From Bolinopsis microptera (Eukaryota; Ctenophora; Tentaculata; Lobata; Bolinopsidae), in contig NC_087077.1 of assembly GCF_026151205.1 (NCBI RefSeq), positions 2,666,001 to 2,730,000 on the forward strand: a stretch of 64,000 nt of DNA. The letters are read 5' to 3'. Shown here one piece after another: positions 11,324 to 23,100 of the stretch. Every line of letters starts with the position of its first letter. Position 1 is the first letter of the stretch. The notes below the pieces were generated by a model that was given only the letters and a program-made list of their open reading frames with translations, ran no database searches and was not told the origin of the DNA. The translations under genes and the position numbers were made by a program.

Positions 11324-14300
11324 CTACAGGTCCACAGTGTTTCTCAGTTTCTTCTCCTTTTTCCCGTACTTGTTGAGTCTGTCTGATATCTCTTTCAGTA
11401 GCTTAGCACCCTCAATCTTAGTCTTATAGGACCTCATCTTTATTATCACCTGATGTAGAATAATCAGTTTTAAAAACGTATTATCAAAGATATTGAGCCC
11501 ACACAGATCATATAGATTACCTCCTCATTACTAACAGAGATATAGTTTTAAACTGTTTGAACCCCTAATCAATGTAACTGTTATGATCTTTATACATGAT
11601 TAGTACTCTAACTTACCTCGTAAGCTGCCTTGAGTTCCATGAAGTGCTTGTTAGCCATCTCCCTCTTGTCGGGGGACTGTTTGTCAGGGTGGTACTCCAG
11701 TGTCAGGGCTCTGAACCTGGACAATGTAATTAGTAGCTAGTAGTAGTAACTTGTAGTAACTAGTAGTAACTAGTAGTAACTAGTAGTAACTAGTAGTAAC
11801 TTGTAGTAACTTGTAATAACTATTAATAACTTGTAATTACTGGTTACCTGTGTGGAAATCAGGGTGCGTTTTCTAGGAGGAACCCACTTCTTAGAAGTGA
11901 GGAACATCCGATTTCACAGCGAGCAATTTCCTAAAAATCTGACTAAACTGGCAGTGTGGCATGTCGAGCCTATCATTACAATAACAGAAGATACAATATG
12001 TGTATTATGTGAATTCTACCCGTAAGAGCAAGTACTGACCTCTTCTTAAGAGCGGCATTAGTGATGTTCTCCTCAACTCCGATTATAACATAGGCTGCCT
12101 CCTCCGACAAGGAGTCTGTGTTGAAGAGTTGGAGTCTGTTCAATGCTGGCATTACTCCTATCACCCAGACCTACGAGTAATATGGAATACTAGTATACAT
12201 TGTACATTATACATTACCAGCAAGTAATATGCGGTAATAAAATGAACCTACAAGTAATACGGAGTCAAAACCAAATCCAATAATATTGTGTCGTTTAACT
12301 GGCATTTATGCTAGTGTTATAATACTTTTAGTTTTATGTTCGTTAGAAACTCGGTAATAATCAGCAAAAAAAATGGCAATTGCAGGTACTGCAATAAATT
12401 AAAGTATTATTATCAAATCAAAAGACAGAATCGTGTACTAGCAGTAGCTGCTGTACCTCTTCATAAAATTGCCCCAGTGCTATCCGAGCTTCAATCCAGG
12501 CTGAAGAGTTGAAAAACTCTATCAGTACATCCTTCAAAGGGAGATCTATTCCTTGTATTGATATTGTCGCGTTATTGTAGTAGTAACACCCTGTCAATGT
12601 ACAGTTATTATTATGTCGAAAATATCCGGTTGGGACTTGGGACGTATAATATTTTTTTGAAGGAACATTTTCAAAATATATACCACACATTAGAGTGTCG
12701 GATGACAAAGTTACTAGATAAAATGATATAATGATTGATAATGAAAATTAATTATTTTTATCTGAAGAATATAATCAAGAAACACGTACCTTGAAGTGAA
12801 ACCATGACAACAAGTGTTGCCAAGAATATCTTCTTCTTGTGCTTCAGTATTTTGCCAGGACTCGGGCTCGTGTTATACGACTGATATCTAGCGTAACATA
12901 CCACCGCTCCTGGAATTGTTGTTTCGGCTCAAAAATTCTTGTAATCTAAGAATCTAGGACCAATTTTGAGAAATCAACAGTTTGGTTTGCGGTAGTCTGT
13001 ATGCAATGGTAATGGAGATTTATCTCCTTACCTTCGGCTTCAAACTTTTTATATGATATTTAATCTTGTCAAACTGAAAAATGCCTAATTCAATAATCAG
13101 AGTATCAGTGGACGGCTATAATAACATGTTCATATATATTATATGTTGTGTATTTCACTTGGTCAAACTTGGTCAAACTTGTTTTTCCAGTCGTAAACAG
13201 AAACCAGTTTTTTATTGTTATCTTGAAATAGATAAAACACGTACAGTGCGTGTTCCGTGTACCTACGTCAAGGATTAATGAATATAATCAGTAACATGTG
13301 GACTATGGAGTCAGGACACATACCTAGAGTTGTATCGAAGGGGAAGTATGTGATGGGAATGTGTAGAATGTACTGTAGCACGAAGAATGAGAGGTAGGAT
13401 CCAAGAAGAGTGGCTTTGAAACTGCTTTTAGCGTGGAACACCTTTCCTACCAACCATACTCCTAGGGCCGGGGAGATGATTGTGTTATGCTTATCAGGTT
13501 GAGACAAGCTTTAGATACGGTCGGATTTACCGTGGAAAGTTAAAAACATTTCCATCCCATTACATAATACTCAATAAATGTATTTAATTGCAGTCGTGAA
13601 AATAGTTCAATACTACTCGTATATAACTCACCGATAGTTGAAGCCAGTGGTAGTATGAAGTTTCTAAACACTGTGTACTCGTTATAAGGTATAGATTTGG
13701 TCGCTAGAGTTCTGCTGTATGCTCCTATCACTAGCTGTATTATTATCATACCCACGTGCAACCTAGGCTGAAGTAATAAGAAATTAGTAAGGTTAACTTG
13801 ATAGATCAGTCATCAGCGATTGAGAAATGATATCGACTGATTTTTAATGGGCTAACTATCAGCCCATATGTTGAAAATCAGGTGATAAACCTATTTGTTT
13901 ATCCTTTTGAATCGCTATATATAAAATTGTATGTATTGGATCATTTGTGTCACGTTTTTTCTCCCTTCCATCTCACTCATTATTCATCACACACTTCCAA
14001 TTTCCATCAAACACTCACAGCACATTGAGTTCTGACATACTGAAACACTAACCTTTTTGAAGTGTTTTTTCTCCAACTCTACCAAATCTTTGAAATAAGG
14101 GTGGTTGTTTGCTTGTTCGACGTATCGTGGAATGTAGAAGAAATCCATTATAAGTCCTGATATATGAATATAATAATAATATGAAATATTTTAGAAATAC
14201 TTTACATTTAATTTACACTCTTGCTCCCTCAGCTGCGTTAAATTATTTAAGTGACTCACTTAAGTATGAAAATTCTTATTCAATACCAAATATTGCTAAC

Positions 14301-17300
14301 AAACATCCTTTATATATAGCCAATAGTTTTGCGAGATGGGGCCCTCATTATTATCCCTGATATCTGCGGATGAGATGAACAAAGCACTCTACCCTGCCTT
14401 TCAACATCTTACTAAATGTCTCGGGTACGTTTCCTTAATTTGTGTTTCAATAATAACTTTTTAAACATTTAAAATATAATTTTAAACATGTCAGTGCCAT
14501 CATTCAAATCTCAAACATAAAAAATATTTTGCAGAGTTGTGTGTTGTAATAATACCGCCTAGATAAAAATCCCGATTATAATATATATATATATTGAAAA
14601 TTTGATATTAATTATTGGATAACTTGACTGGATTTTAACCCCAACATTCTCCACATCTCAGACTGTCAACACTAACATCAGACGTGCTCTACCTAAAGCT
14701 ATCAGCCATCCTCCAAAGTTACTACCTCTACCACTACAACTCATCTCTTACAGAGCACTACTGGGGTGTCTCCCGCTCCTACCTTACTCCTTCATCAAAA
14801 TCATCAATGCCAGTATCATGTGACAGCCTTACACCCAAGTCTCACGCTATGCCCGTCCGTTTGATAAAAGTGCTGAAAGTGTTGGGATGTTTGGAGACTG
14901 TCCTGGTTCCGTTTATAAACCAAAAGCTAGGAAACATTCACAACGATCAGTATCATGGTGATGATTTGACCAAGGTTAAAGAGGTCCTGGCACGGGTGTA
15001 CCCTTATTTGAACTTGACCGTTACTGTCACCAATGCTCTTATTAAGCTCGGGTATTTCCTTCACTACACTGAGAGTTTCTCCATCGCAACATCCCTGCTC
15101 GGCATAAAATACAACAGTTCCACCCCTGTGACCCGCACTAAACTGGGCCTCCTTCGTGGACTTATCGAACTTCTCTTTCCAATCTCAATGTTCTACGTTC
15201 AGTTCATCAAACAGTGGTCCTCTATTGAAGGTGTGTCTCCCTACGAAGCTACCATCAAACCCCCACCCCCCTACAAAACAGGGGGTGGAACCCCCGACAT
15301 TTGTCCGATCTGTGATGAGAAGTTCAGGATACCAACCGCAGTGCCTTCTACCGGCATTGTGTACTGTTATGTGTGTATCTTTACGCACGTGCAAAAAAGT
15401 GGGGTGTGTCCTGTTTCCCATCTCCCGGTGGGTACAACTGAACTAATTAAGTTAAACATTAGATAAGTATTTCTAATTAATATTGGAAGATTCAAGATCT
15501 TGGAGATCTGTGTCTTTATCCGTTTCGGAAATTGTTTCTGCTTAAGTACGTGTTTTTAAGCGTCAGAATTTTTTCTTAATGAATGCTTAGAGCGTAGAGT
15601 TTGTGGTCTTATATTAATTCGGAGGTTTATATCATATCTTTTTATTTCGATTTATTGTATATTCTGTTTTATTTTTCTTTAAGTTTGGGAATGTTTATTT
15701 TAGTTTATTGCGATGTTTTTAAGAATTTCCATCTGAATGCTATTTAATAATGCGATGTAAATTTGAACATACTTGACAGTTGTACGATTGCGTCTCATTA
15801 TGATATTATACTGTATCAGTGTTTTCTTTCAATATGATTTTGTACATCGGTCAAGTAACTTGTGTTGTCTTGTTTATTGAGTAAACAATTTTGCTCTAGT
15901 AAGCTACGCACTTTGAATGTCGTGATGCGGTTTATTCATATCAAGCAAATTAATATCAAGCAAATTTTAGTCATCTCCGGTGAAAAAAGGTTTGATATTT
16001 CTATTCAATTATTTTTTGGTTGGTAAATTGCCTATGGTCCGTAGAATTTTATTATACAGTACATTAATTAATCTAGCTTCATGTATCGTGAGAATTGCTA
16101 TTTTTGTTAGATATGGAGTACCTTTGTCAAATTTTGTACTTAACGATAATTTTGGTGTTCGATCTTCAGATGAATTAAGTTCCTTAGAAATTATAAAGCT
16201 GAATTAAACCTTCTTGATATGAGATCATACTTCATAGTCATCATTAAAGTGTAATATTTTAAAAACATATCTTCCATATAGTATATGACATGCTTGATGA
16301 GGAATTCTCTGGCACAAAAAGGCCTTCGATGAATCTGCAACATTTTCATCATCTGCCTTTTACCGAGGTGGATGCATGTGGTGATAACGACAATCTCCCC
16401 ACTGTCCATGTTCTGAATGATGACTGCTTGGACATGATACTGTCTTATTTCGATCTTGTCGAGTTATTTCAACTCAGTTTAGTTTGTAGACGATGGTACA
16501 ATTTATGTATTTATAAAATCTCCTGCAGCAACTATTTTTCTACTGAAACATTCAAAAATTATAATGTTGATTGGCAAAAACGATATGAAATCCTTGCATC
16601 TACCTCTGTTGATGCCGTTATGTCAGTGCTTTGTCTTACTCATCACCTCAAGTCCTTATCATTGTCAAAAGTCGTGGGTCTGAATGCTGAAAGACTGTCC
16701 ACTATAGCAGACTTTCTGCTAAACGTAAAGGAGTTGGAACTTTGTTGGGAGTTAGATTTAGATGAAGCTTTTTTTCAAGTTATAGGGGAAAGGTTCGTTA
16801 AAAACTTAGAGTGCCTGATGGTGCAAAGTTGGCATGCGGATAATATGAAATTGTTACTAAAAGATGCTAGGAATTTGAAGTTTTTGAGCATTACTGGTTC
16901 TGATGACGATGATTATCCAAACCAATTTTGTTTAACAGACTTCTTTTCTACGGACAATCCCCTGATGTGTATTTGCTTTCAACGTTTCAGTCATCTACAC
17001 CCAGATTCAATGAGTTTCATTTTCAAAAACTTCGCTGCAACTTTAGAGTACGTAGATTTATCGTACACAAATCTTCAGGGCCTTGCTAACTGCTCTATTT
17101 CACTGCCAGAGCTTGTAAATATGAAAGTGTTCATTGCTCCTATCGATATATCGGACACTCCTATCGGTGATAATGGACAACCAGATCAGACAAGATGCAC
17201 TCATCAGCTTGTATCAGTTTTAAAACTGATGCCAAATCTCCGTGTTCTAGATTTGACCTACAATTTACATCTGACCTCTAATAGAGTTGACATTGTGGAA

Positions 17301-19311
17301 ATTTTGGCGAACCACTGCCCTTTGCTGGAGCAACTGTTCCTGGGATGTTGCTGGATTTCAGCCGAAAAACTTGTGAATTTACAAAAATTATCATTTCTCA
17401 AGAGACTAGATCTCGACCATTGCCAATCAAAGATTGAGATGTGTTTTGATTTACCAAGTTATGACTACGCAGCCAGTTTTTGGAACATAGCAACTTTTGT
17501 TATCCCCCATTTGAAGGAATTGGAGCATTTTTCGTTGACTCACAGCTATTGGACTGATACAACCATGGATAGGCGTATACAAGGGCATGAATTATTTGAG
17601 TTTCTGAAGAATGCTGGTCCGAAATTTAAAGGAATATTTTTGACGACAGCGAAATCTCAAGATGGTGGTGAACCGTACGAGTTCGTTGCTGAAGCTGTGA
17701 AAATGTGTAAAACACTAAATAGAACTAGCATGATGAAAATTTACCTCCAAAATCAAATGTTTATTAACAAGGATTCTGCGCTGATAATGGATTATTTTGA
17801 TTCAATATCTCCCCCATTTGTTCAAGTGAAGTTTACTGATTATTCATTTTCGGAAAAGTTATATTCCTCCGATGTTCGGTCTAAATATGTGAACCTGCCT
17901 AAGCTCTTGATGTAGATTGTATTGTAGGTGTTCCAACAAATTACTCTGTGTTTTAGTTTTTATCTCTGTTAAAGTTAAAGTTTGCTTACAAATTCTTGTG
18001 TTGTCGATTTACTGTTTGTTTTATAATTCAAATAGTACAATAACATTATGCAAAGAAGAGAAGATTCCACCACAGTGCCATCCAACGGGCATTGTGCACT
18101 TTTATGTCTTTATGTGTGTATCTTTACGCACGTGCAAAAAAGTGGGGTGTGTCCTGTTTCCCATCTCCCGGTGGGTACAACTGAACTAATCAAGTTGAAC
18201 ATTAGATGAGTATTTCTAAATAATATTGGAAGATTCAAGATCTTGGAGATCTGTGACTTTATCCGTTTGGGAAATTGTTTCTGCTTTAGTACGTGTTTTT
18301 TACGTCAGAATTATTCTTTATGAATGCTTAGAGCGTAGAGTTTGTGGTCTTGTATTAGTTCGGAGGTTTATATCAGATCTTTTTATTTCGATATATTGTA
18401 TATTCTGTTTTATTTTTCTTTAAGTTTGGGAATGTTTATTTTAGGTTATTGTGATGTTTTTAAGAACTTCCGTCTGAATGCTATTTAATAATGCGATGTA
18501 AATCTGAACATACTTGAAAGTTGCACGATTGCGTTTCATTATAATATATTATTGTATCATTGTTATCTTTCAACATGATTTAGACTTAAGTACATCGGTC
18601 AAGTAACTTTTGTTAATGTGAACCTGCCTAAGCTTTTGATGTAGGCGCTCCAACAAATTACGATTCCAAAAATATTCTGTGTTTTAGTTTTCAAACTGCA
18701 GTTAAAGTTTGCTAGATATTTTCGTGTTGTCGATTTATTGTTACTTTTTTTTGTTTCAATAGTTTAATAACTACAATAATATTATGCAAAAAAAAAAAAG
18801 ATTTATAAACTTACACTTAAAATAACAAAAAAATTCCAACTATTTAATTTTTACCCAATCCGGTTAACTCACCCAATCCATAGCAGCCCCCTACACTAGC
18901 AATCAGAAGAACAGCCTGATAGTCGTTATTCAGATAAATATGATGAGCCCCCACAAATCCTCCAAATATTAACCTGTAAAGGAAACTTGTTTAGTTCTCA
19001 CCCTTGTGTTGTTATTTGTGAGAGTTTCAAGGTGTTATCATGGTGACTGTCATGTTATATGCGAGCTGTTATTTTTAAAGAAAGTTGATATATCATTTTA
19101 CAATATTCATGAAAGTATTTCTGGAAATGGTGCAATACGGAATACTAAAATATCTCCTCTTATCTTACCAAAGATAAGCTTTGAAAACTGATTTTTCGGC
19201 CTTAACTTTGACTTCATCATCAGTGCTTTCACTGTCCGACATTTTTTCTTTTCGCTTCTCATATTTGAAGGGGTCATCTTTGAAAACTTTCAACTGGTCG
19301 ATATTCGCCAT
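11324..19311 (-). CDS. DNAJC22: DnaJ homolog subfamily C member 22-like, multi-pass membrane J protein (ten exons)
   Basis: I assembled coding exons at 19169-19311, 18873-18973, 14053-14156, 13632-13767, 13324-13461, 12790-12909, 12457-12713, 12040-12170, 11617-11716 and 11324-11449. All junctions are GT-AG, phases agree, and the sum is 1,356 bp (451 aa). After a charged start, exon 2 gives a TM2-like segment with GAHHIYL and a glycine-rich end. Exon 3 gives FYIPRYVEQAN, matching the WKLPSFVAQAN region of animal DNAJC22. Exons 4-6 are hydrophobic helices with the LPLA..GV motif. The J domain is C-terminal (about 355-412) with His386-Pro387-Asp388, as in DNAJC22 (fly wurst). The family is a membrane co-chaperone of Hsp70, linked in fly to clathrin endocytosis. 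The charged 47-residue start is an addition relative to vertebrate proteins. Intron 2 hosts PEX12 and an F-box gene on the other strand. Confidence 0.85.
11730..11845. repeat. 10-bp tandem repeat in a DNAJC22 intron
   Basis: Around ten units of AGTAACTAGT or variants, in the intron between coding exons eight and nine of the minus-strand gene. Confidence 0.8.
14336..15466 (+). CDS. PEX12: peroxin-12, RING-type peroxisome import E3 ligase subunit (two exons)
   Basis: Exon 1 is 14336-14424 and exon 2 is 14662-15466. The junction is GT-AG with phase 2 and gives 297 aa. PEX12 sits in the peroxisome membrane and works with PEX2 and PEX10 to ubiquitinate and recycle the import receptor PEX5. Exon 1 gives MNKALYPAFQHLTKCLG, matching the PALQHVVKVLA region of animal PEX12. 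Exon 2 has HYWGVSR near its start, hydrophobic segments, a proline-rich stretch, and a C-terminal RING-like domain from Cys244 (CPIC, then YCYVC, GVCPV) that ends in ELIKLNI like the ELIKLYS type end of the family. It is shorter than vertebrate PEX12 (about 359 aa). The gene lies inside intron 2 of the DNAJC22-like gene in the opposite direction. Its 3' end and 3' flank are duplicated at 18075. Confidence 0.9.
16290..17914 (+). CDS. F-box and leucine-rich repeat protein (FBXL type)
   Basis: A single open frame of 541 aa from the ATG at 16290. Residues about 41-75 form an F-box (LNDDCLDMILSYF, then LSLVCRRWYNLC), which in this family binds SKP1 and makes the protein the substrate receptor of an SCF ubiquitin ligase. 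The remainder is a series of irregular leucine-rich repeats, for example LKSLSLSKV, LEYVDLSYTNL, LRVLDLTYN and LKRLDLDHC, which would form the substrate-binding arc. Which FBXL member it is I cannot say. It is nested in intron 2 of the minus-strand DNAJC22-like gene, downstream of PEX12 and on the same strand as PEX12. An upstream non-coding exon is possible. The last codons and 3' flank recur at 18615, without the body of the gene. Confidence 0.8.
18060..18785 (+). pseudogene. relic of a tandem duplication: PEX12 3' end fused to F-box gene 3' end
   Basis: 18075-18605 is a near copy of 15340-15865, covering the last PEX12 codons from the STGIV region, the stop and about 400 bp of 3' flank. 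In the copy the RING part is disrupted. Directly after it, 18615-18780 copies 17888-18040, the last codons and 3' flank of the F-box gene (NLPKLLM and stop). The order fits a duplication of a PEX12-tail to F-box-tail unit of about 2.7 kb, followed by loss of the about 2.0 kb that carried the F-box body in the second copy. It lies in DNAJC22 intron 2. It may still act as a 3' end signal, but no complete protein remains. Confidence 0.8.
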
Positions 19312-20100
19312 CAAAATCTAAAACGTGTCAAAACTTAAGTTAAATGAAATTATTCCCGATTACAGAATACAGATAAAATAGTCCGTAAAGTGACAATATG
19401 ACAATCAATGAAACGGTAAAATGTCTGGTTCGACAGGTTAGGTACCTGCTGCAATTAGAGGTGACAAAGTAAGTAAGTAAGAGAAAAAGTAATTAAGACC
19501 CAAACTTAGTAAAAGAGTAAAGACAAAGTAAGTAAGAAACAGGAACAAAGTTGATTTAGAAAACAAAGTATACTGACGTGTCCGGAATCCTAAAGGCTTA
19601 CAGCTCAGCTACTTTCTTGCTCAATCGGCCCCCAATTATTCCATATTTGAGCATAAATAACACCTCCAACAGCTGGCCAACTATTGGTACCTGCTGATTT
19701 AAACTCAGTAGTTAAAAGTCGAGCTGCATTTTGTGCTACAATTTTACAATAATATATAAAAGCTTTGTTAATCATGAGACTGTGCTCCTTTATGATAAAA
19801 CATCTTATCTGAGAAGCCACGTGATGAAACACCATGCCGTTTAAAGTTTTAAGCCAGCTGTTTTGAATTATTCTTTCAAGATTGGTTCTGATCAGACTCA
19901 GTCAAATAAGACTAAACAACAGTGCATTGGTTAACCAGGTGTTAATATTCTGAATTAGTTCTAGTACAAGAATACGGTTTAGTTTGCTGTCTGAAATGAT
20001 GATCAATTAAATCCTTAATTTGAAAACACAATGTTATTAAACTAATAATTATCTAATTACAAAACAATAACAAAAGACACCGACTGTTATAGCGTGAGTA
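19312..20100. promoter_or_regulatory. shared upstream region of divergent DNAJC22-like and TAF6 genes
   Basis: The ATG of the minus-strand DNAJC22-like gene is at 19311 and that of TAF6 at 20101, so about 790 bp must hold both 5' UTRs and promoters. I see no clear TATA box assignment or other motif. The short open frame at 19605-19835 on the minus strand is not supported. Confidence 0.5.
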
Positions 20101-23100
20101 ATGGTTGAGCACGCGGAGCAGGACAACGAACTGGGCAGTGAGAGTATTAAAGCTATCGCTGAAAGTGTGGGTGTTAAAGATCTTAATGGGGACTGCACAG
20201 CTTATCTTGCCAAGCAGGCGCTTCTTCAGGTATGTGGAGAGAAGGCTTATATCATATTTTCACATTAATATGTGTTAAGTTACACTTTCTTCTGGAAGGT
20301 CCTATTTTTGAACATTCAGAAGTATTCAGATATTTGATAGTTGCCTCAGGTATCTCTTGGGTTGGCTAATGTTATGTCAACAGGCTAGAACGATACTGCG
20401 AGATGCTCTCAAGTACAAGCTAATGACGCACTCGGTAGAGTTGACGACAGATCATATGGAGCGAGCTAACAAGCGCCCTGTCCCTATCTACGCCTCTACT
20501 GGCCAGAAACCTAGGAAGTAAGTGCTCAGCAAATTCTTGTGACATTTTGTTGTAATAATGTAGATGAGCTAATGAGAATGAAAAAGTTTGTAAGTAATTT
20601 AACTTATTAAATTTGGCTCTGAGATCAATAGAAATTCCATCCTCTCAATCTCTGTGTGATTTTGTATATGCTACGTGATCTTATGAGGCTACTTCACGTC
20701 ATGTCAAATTCTAAAGTCGGGATACAGTAAATAAAGCAACTGAGTCTGTTATCTGAACTATATTCCAACAAAATGTGTATCGTCAAGAGTTCAGCGAAAG
20801 ACTAAACACTACAAGTAGAGACCTATTGAACCTATTTAGAGGTTTAGAAGTGGGCATCTTTACGGCCGTCACGCAATTCGCGGACCACCTGTGGACACGT
20901 ATGATAACAGTTAATAGTTAATAATAATATGATAAACTACAGTAATTAAAAGAGAGTAGAAACTACCCAAATCCCGTGTTGTGTTAGTGTAGGGGTTTTT
21001 GTTCGCCACTTTGCAGAACAGCATTAACTCCTTTCATTAAAACTTACCAATTTAATTACTATTTCTTATTACCGGCCGCGGCCGGGGATATGAAACATAC
21101 GGTATCTGGCAAGGAGCCCAGAGAGTATAGCTAATGGAGGGGAGGGAATATATTAGGGGTAAAATTAGGCAGTTATTGGTTACCGTGGTCAGCTAACCAA
21201 AGTAAACTGTGCTCGTGCAAAATTAATCTGTTGCTGCTATTGGAATTATTGACTTTCAAAATAAAAATCAGTTTTCCTCTCCGCAATCAAGCTTCTTTGA
21301 CATCTGATATCGTAATTTCACTTCTTTTCCAGATACTGTATGGCGACCTCTAGAGGTCGGGAGATATACGGAGCTCAGGACGAGGAAGTCGATCTGGATA
21401 CTATCTTATCAGCTCCGCCACCCAAGGTACAGGACTCAAGTTTTATCGTGATTAAATGTTATTCTGTCAATCAAAGTGATATTCTGCCGAGTGAAAGGAC
21501 GTGAATTTTAGGAGCAATCAGATTGATAACGTGATGTGCAACAAAACCATAACGAGGTCCGACACTTGGTATCTTACACGTGCAAACATTCGGACCGTTT
21601 CGTCTACAAAATCACCAGTTTCGGTGTGCGCGGCTCACCTACTGTGTGGCAAATTTTACTATAAACGTCGGGCGCTCAGCAAAACTTGTGATAGTCACGT
21701 GATTATTTGTGCGCGTACTAGCAAATTATCTAACAAATTTGATGTCATGTAGTGGAACTAGCTGTTATACTGGTCTATTTGTTGAATCACATGGCATGCA
21801 TTCAAATATCAGTTGATGCCAAAATACATGAATTTAGAGATTTATTTAGACAAGTTTCTTTAAGGTACCGCAAGATGTGCAGGTGAAGGTGCATTGGCTG
21901 ACTATCGAAGGTTCGACCCCAACTATTCCGGACAACCCGCCTATGGAGGACGACAAACTTGTTATCGGTAAAAAATAAAATGCGTCTTTTGTTTCATTCC
22001 AAATAGGGGCCATCTACTTAGGATTTCCGCAAAATCGCAGATATTCGAACCACCCCCCCCCCCCCCCCCCGGATTTGTCCGAAATTCCAAAACCACCCCT
22101 CCCTATTTGCCGGACGTCCTAAGTAGATGGCCCCTTAAGACGTTTCCGTCCAATTTACGTGGAATTTAAACTTTTCGGGTCAGAACTGGGACTGGACGAG
22201 TGATGAAATAATACGAAGAAATAAGTCCCTCCCACTCTTTGTGATGAACTTCGATTTCGCCATACATCTGTTATACAATAATCTATGTTACATTTTCAGA
22301 CGCTCCAGTAGTCTCAATAGACAACGTAGAAGCAGTAAACTCGGTGGCCCCACACGAAATTTCCAGAGAACAGCAACTATATTTCAAGTTAGAAAATGTT
22401 AAATCTGTTTTACATACATCATCGAAAAGAAATATTCACCTCTCGTGCTCCAAAATGTCATTCTATTTTCTATCTTAAAAACAAAAAACACATCAAAAAT
22501 GAAAACAAACAACGAACTCTTCAACAGTACTCTAAATAAAATTTCCACATACCCCCCCCCCCCCCCACATCTATTCCCATCCATTTCCACCTAACCCCCA
22601 ACATCCCCCCCCAGAGAACTGACCACAAAGTGTATATCAAACGAGAAGCAAGTACGAGACGAAGCAGTTCACAGTCTGTCCACAGACCCTGGTCTGGCAG
22701 CAGTCTTGCCGCGTCTCACTGTCTTTATAATAGAGGGCATACGTGTTGGCCTGGGTGACTGCAAGATGTACTATATTCAAGTTAGTTTTATATAGACAGT
22801 TTTCGGGAGTTCCAAATAATTTCCGATTATTCTGATTTATTGCGACAAATGATACTGCACTGTTAGGATAAAAGACGTTTCAAAGTAACAACTTCGTATT
22901 CATGCTCAAATTATTTGAGTAGTGTTGAAAGTATTAAAACTTAGTTTTATAGTTAGTTTAGTTTCTATCATAAGTCATAACCCTTGCATTAAGTTGGTTT
23001 GGTTTAATCTTTTTTCGAAAGCTTCTGCGGTCTGTTCACCCTAAAAGAGTAAAAGGGTGCAAGTGGTTCCTGTTTATGTACAATGTACATTATTGTTTTA

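Noticed and set aside
15980-16207. 75-codon frame before the F-box gene
   Set aside because: It has no recognisable domain and lies in the 3' flank of PEX12; it might be untranslated sequence.
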